Source: DATLGB01 sp038318085
Lineage (GTDB): Bacteria; Actinomycetota; Thermoleophilia; Solirubrobacterales; Solirubrobacteraceae
DNA: 6,086 nt
Direction: 5' to 3'
Assembly: GCA_038318085.1 (NCBI GenBank)
Contig: JBBQBV010000193.1
Location: forward strand, 1-6,086
The position numbers and the translations under genes are program-made. How positions within the stretch are numbered: position 1 is the stretch's first letter; each line of letters starts with the position of its first letter. The notes below the pieces were generated by a model, which was not told the DNA's origin, ran no database searches, and saw nothing but the letters and a program-made list of their open reading frames with translations. Positions 4,787-6,086 of the stretch are shown in pieces.

Positions 4787-5488
4787 TCAGCGCTCTGGGC
4801 CAAGCCGGATAAGCCCCAGAGTTCCTGGCCGCAGCGAGCCGCCGGTCTCACCGAAGCCGACGACGCCCAGTGCGTTACTGCCGTGGGCCAGCCGGCGGGC
4901 GTGCGTTCGCGGTACGCCGAAGACCACTCGGCCGCTGCGCAGCTCACCGGCGGGGATCGGGCGACGCTGGCGGCCAAAGCCGTCGCGAATCTTGCGCTCC
5001 GCCTGCTGGTACTCGGGATACCAGCGTCCTGCCAGCCGCAGCATCACCTGGGGCTGGCGGCCCACATCGACAGCGCGGCCGAACCGGGCCGGCCGAGCGA
5101 GCTTGTTGACGACGTCGAGGCGCATGAGCACGAACGTGTAGTGCGGATCGACGAGCCGAGCCCGTGTGGCCGGCAGGGTGCGGCGCACGGTCTGCTCCAG
5201 GACACGCACGGTTAGCTCGCCCAGCTCGAGGGTATCTCCACGACCGACCACCACGACGCGCTGTGGGCTGCGACCACAGGCGCCGGCCGCGTGGCGCCCA
5301 CGGTGCGCGCCGTGGTCGCGACAGGCGCCTGCTTCGGGCGCGGAGGACGATGTGGCCCGCAGCAACGGCGCAGGAGGCATGCGGGCGTGCTGCCGTTCAT
5401 GCTCGGCCGGGACGACCTCGATCCCGCACCCGCTCAGCGCGAGCGCAGCGGTCGCGGCAGTCAGCGCGCGGCCCGGCGCACCCGGCAC
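4787..5488 (-). CDS. secreted lipoprotein with DUF4352-like (Ig-fold) domain
   Basis: Reading leftwards from GTG 5486-5488, this encodes 233 residues. The N-terminus (GRALTAATAALALSGCGIE) is a lipoprotein signal with lipobox LSGC, so Cys21 would be lipid-anchored on the outer face of the membrane. Residues about 22-75 form an Ala-, Arg- and His-rich linker. The rest (VVVVGRGDTLELGELTVRVL, then YTFVLMRLDVVNKLARPARF, and later YPEYQQAERKI and IPAGELRSGRVVFGVP) follows the DUF4352 pattern: a G-D-T-x-E-L-G start, a V-D-V-x-N-K central strand, and a P-A-G-E-x-x-x-G-x-V-F-x-V-P ending. The domain is an immunoglobulin-like fold with no known catalytic role. The start lies two bases after the stop of the phosphoesterase gene (TGA-CC-GTG) without a good ribosome site, so it is probably translationally coupled in one operon. 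The GTG could be slightly misplaced. Confidence 0.75.
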   Translation of the reverse strand: MPGAPGRALTAATAALALSGCGIEVVPAEHERQHARMPPAPLLRATSSSAPEAGACRDHGAHRGRHAAGACGRSPQRVVVVGRGDTLELGELTVRVLEQTVRRTLPATRARLVDPHYTFVLMRLDVVNKLARPARFGRAVDVGRQPQVMLRLAGRWYPEYQQAERKIRDGFGRQRRPIPAGELRSGRVVFGVPRTHARRLAHGSNALGVVGFGETGGSLRPGTLGLIRLGPER

Positions 5489-5490
5489 GG

Positions 5491-6086
5491 TCAGGACGCC
5501 GGCTTGGTGAACACGTCGGCGCCGAAGACGGGCAGACCGCGCTGGCCCGAGTAGCCGAGGCTTCCCAGGCCGAGCAGCGACTGCGCGCTGTGGAGCAGGG
5601 CGTAGTGATTGAAGGGGCGCTGGTTGACATCACCCCCGGCCACGAAGGGGGAGAGCACGAGCGCACCCACGCGCCCGCCGCCCGGGCCGGGGGTGAGCAG
5701 GCCGCCCGGGTTGGGACTCGCCGGACCCGGCTGCTCGCCGCAGCAGGCGCTCGAGTCGGCGGCCGGTCCGGCGGCCGGCGCCTCGTCGAAGGTGATCACC
5801 AGCATGCCGCTCTTGCGGTAGGCGGGTGAGCGCAGGATCTGCGGGACCCAGCGCTTGAGGAACGCGTCCACCGCGGCGTACCCACCCGGCCGGCCGTCGG
5901 CGCACGGGGTGACGTCACCGCCGTTGCACAGCGAGGGCGCGATGTAGGCGAAGTTGGGGGTCGTCTTCTCGCGGCGCAGGTCGGCGCTGAGCCGACGGAG
6001 CGGGACGCCGTTCTTGGCGCAGTCGGGACTGTCAATCACCGAGTGGAAGTAGACGAACGGGTTGTGCCGCGTGGCGTACCCGTCAC
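5491..6086 (-). CDS. AcpA/phospholipase C-like phosphoesterase, C-terminal part (N-terminus outside window)
   Basis: The minus-strand frame is open from the right edge to TGA 5491-5493, giving 197 residues of the protein's C-terminal part. Recognisable features of the phosphoesterase family (PF04185; acid phosphatase AcpA and phospholipase C relatives) are: YATRHNPFVYFHSVIDSPDC near the left of the visible part; PNFAYIAPSLCNGG; a surface loop with paired cysteines; LVITFDEA with the metal-binding Asp-Glu; RVGALVLSPFVAGGDV; and FNHYALLHSAQSLLGLGSLG, the family's C-terminal N-H-Y-x-L-L helix. Family members are exported and hydrolyse phosphate esters such as phospholipids or phosphoproteins. 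The catalytic N-terminal nucleophile and any signal peptide lie outside. The ending (FGADVFTKPAS) looks natural. The lipoprotein gene follows two bases later, suggesting joint expression and a shared cell-surface location. Confidence 0.88.
   Translation of the reverse strand, partial: DGYATRHNPFVYFHSVIDSPDCAKNGVPLRRLSADLRREKTTPNFAYIAPSLCNGGDVTPCADGRPGGYAAVDAFLKRWVPQILRSPAYRKSGMLVITFDEAPAAGPAADSSACCGEQPGPASPNPGGLLTPGPGGGRVGALVLSPFVAGGDVNQRPFNHYALLHSAQSLLGLGSLGYSGQRGLPVFGADVFTKPAS

Noticed and set aside
1..6086. CRISPR arrays, tRNA or rRNA genes, riboswitches, toxin-antitoxin pairs
   Set aside because: No regularly spaced repeats, cloverleaf, rRNA core sequence or riboswitch-like conserved leader was seen on either strand. 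The Uma2 gene has no adjacent antitoxin-like partner.

Overview
The window is very G+C-rich, with strongly G/C-biased third codon positions. It carries gene families common in soil actinobacteria: a secreted parallel beta-helix protein, a Uma2 nuclease, an AcpA-type phosphoesterase and an IS1380-like transposase. An actinobacterium, possibly of the Thermoleophilia/Solirubrobacterales, is the best guess. This rests on family resemblance read by eye, not on a search. The window looks like a patchwork of intact short genes and decayed fragments rather than one operon.

Layout, left to right. Positions 3-101 (+) hold the C-terminal tail of a SEC-C zinc-motif protein. Facing it, 709 to the left edge (-) is a secreted beta-helix protein whose recognisable repeat pattern stops near 140, just before the SEC-C tail, so it looks truncated or fused at a breakpoint. 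Positions about 905-1566 hold a mosaic transposase remnant: an IS1380-like N-terminus joined to an IS701/DDE_5-like piece, with a probable frameshift in a run of five G. Positions 1563-3161 encode a complete stand-alone adenylate-forming (AMP-binding) ligase. Two hairpins follow it. Positions 3297-3776 hold a 35-residue ORF overlapping a membrane/coiled-coil gene that is split by a frameshift. Positions 3788-3949 encode a 53-residue basic protein. A gap of about 295 bp follows, containing a diverged copy of the 5' end of the ligase gene. Positions 4245-4781 encode a Uma2-family endonuclease. On the opposite strand, converging on it with a 5-bp gap, are a lipoprotein with a DUF4352-like domain (5488-4787) and, two bases upstream of it, the C-terminal two-thirds or less of an AcpA/phospholipase-C-like phosphoesterase (right edge to 5491).

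The main regulatory signal is a recurring start-site layout. Four plus-strand genes (ATG at 1563, 3297, 3788 and 4245) have a TA-S-S-S-T hexamer ending exactly 7 or 8 bases before the ATG and no well-placed ribosome binding site. This is the layout expected for leaderless mRNAs. The transposase remnant and the beta-helix gene instead have clear Shine-Dalgarno sequences. No new defence or biosynthetic system is evident. The most useful leads are the leaderless promoter set, the rearrangement scars, and two short genes that length-filtered annotation would miss.
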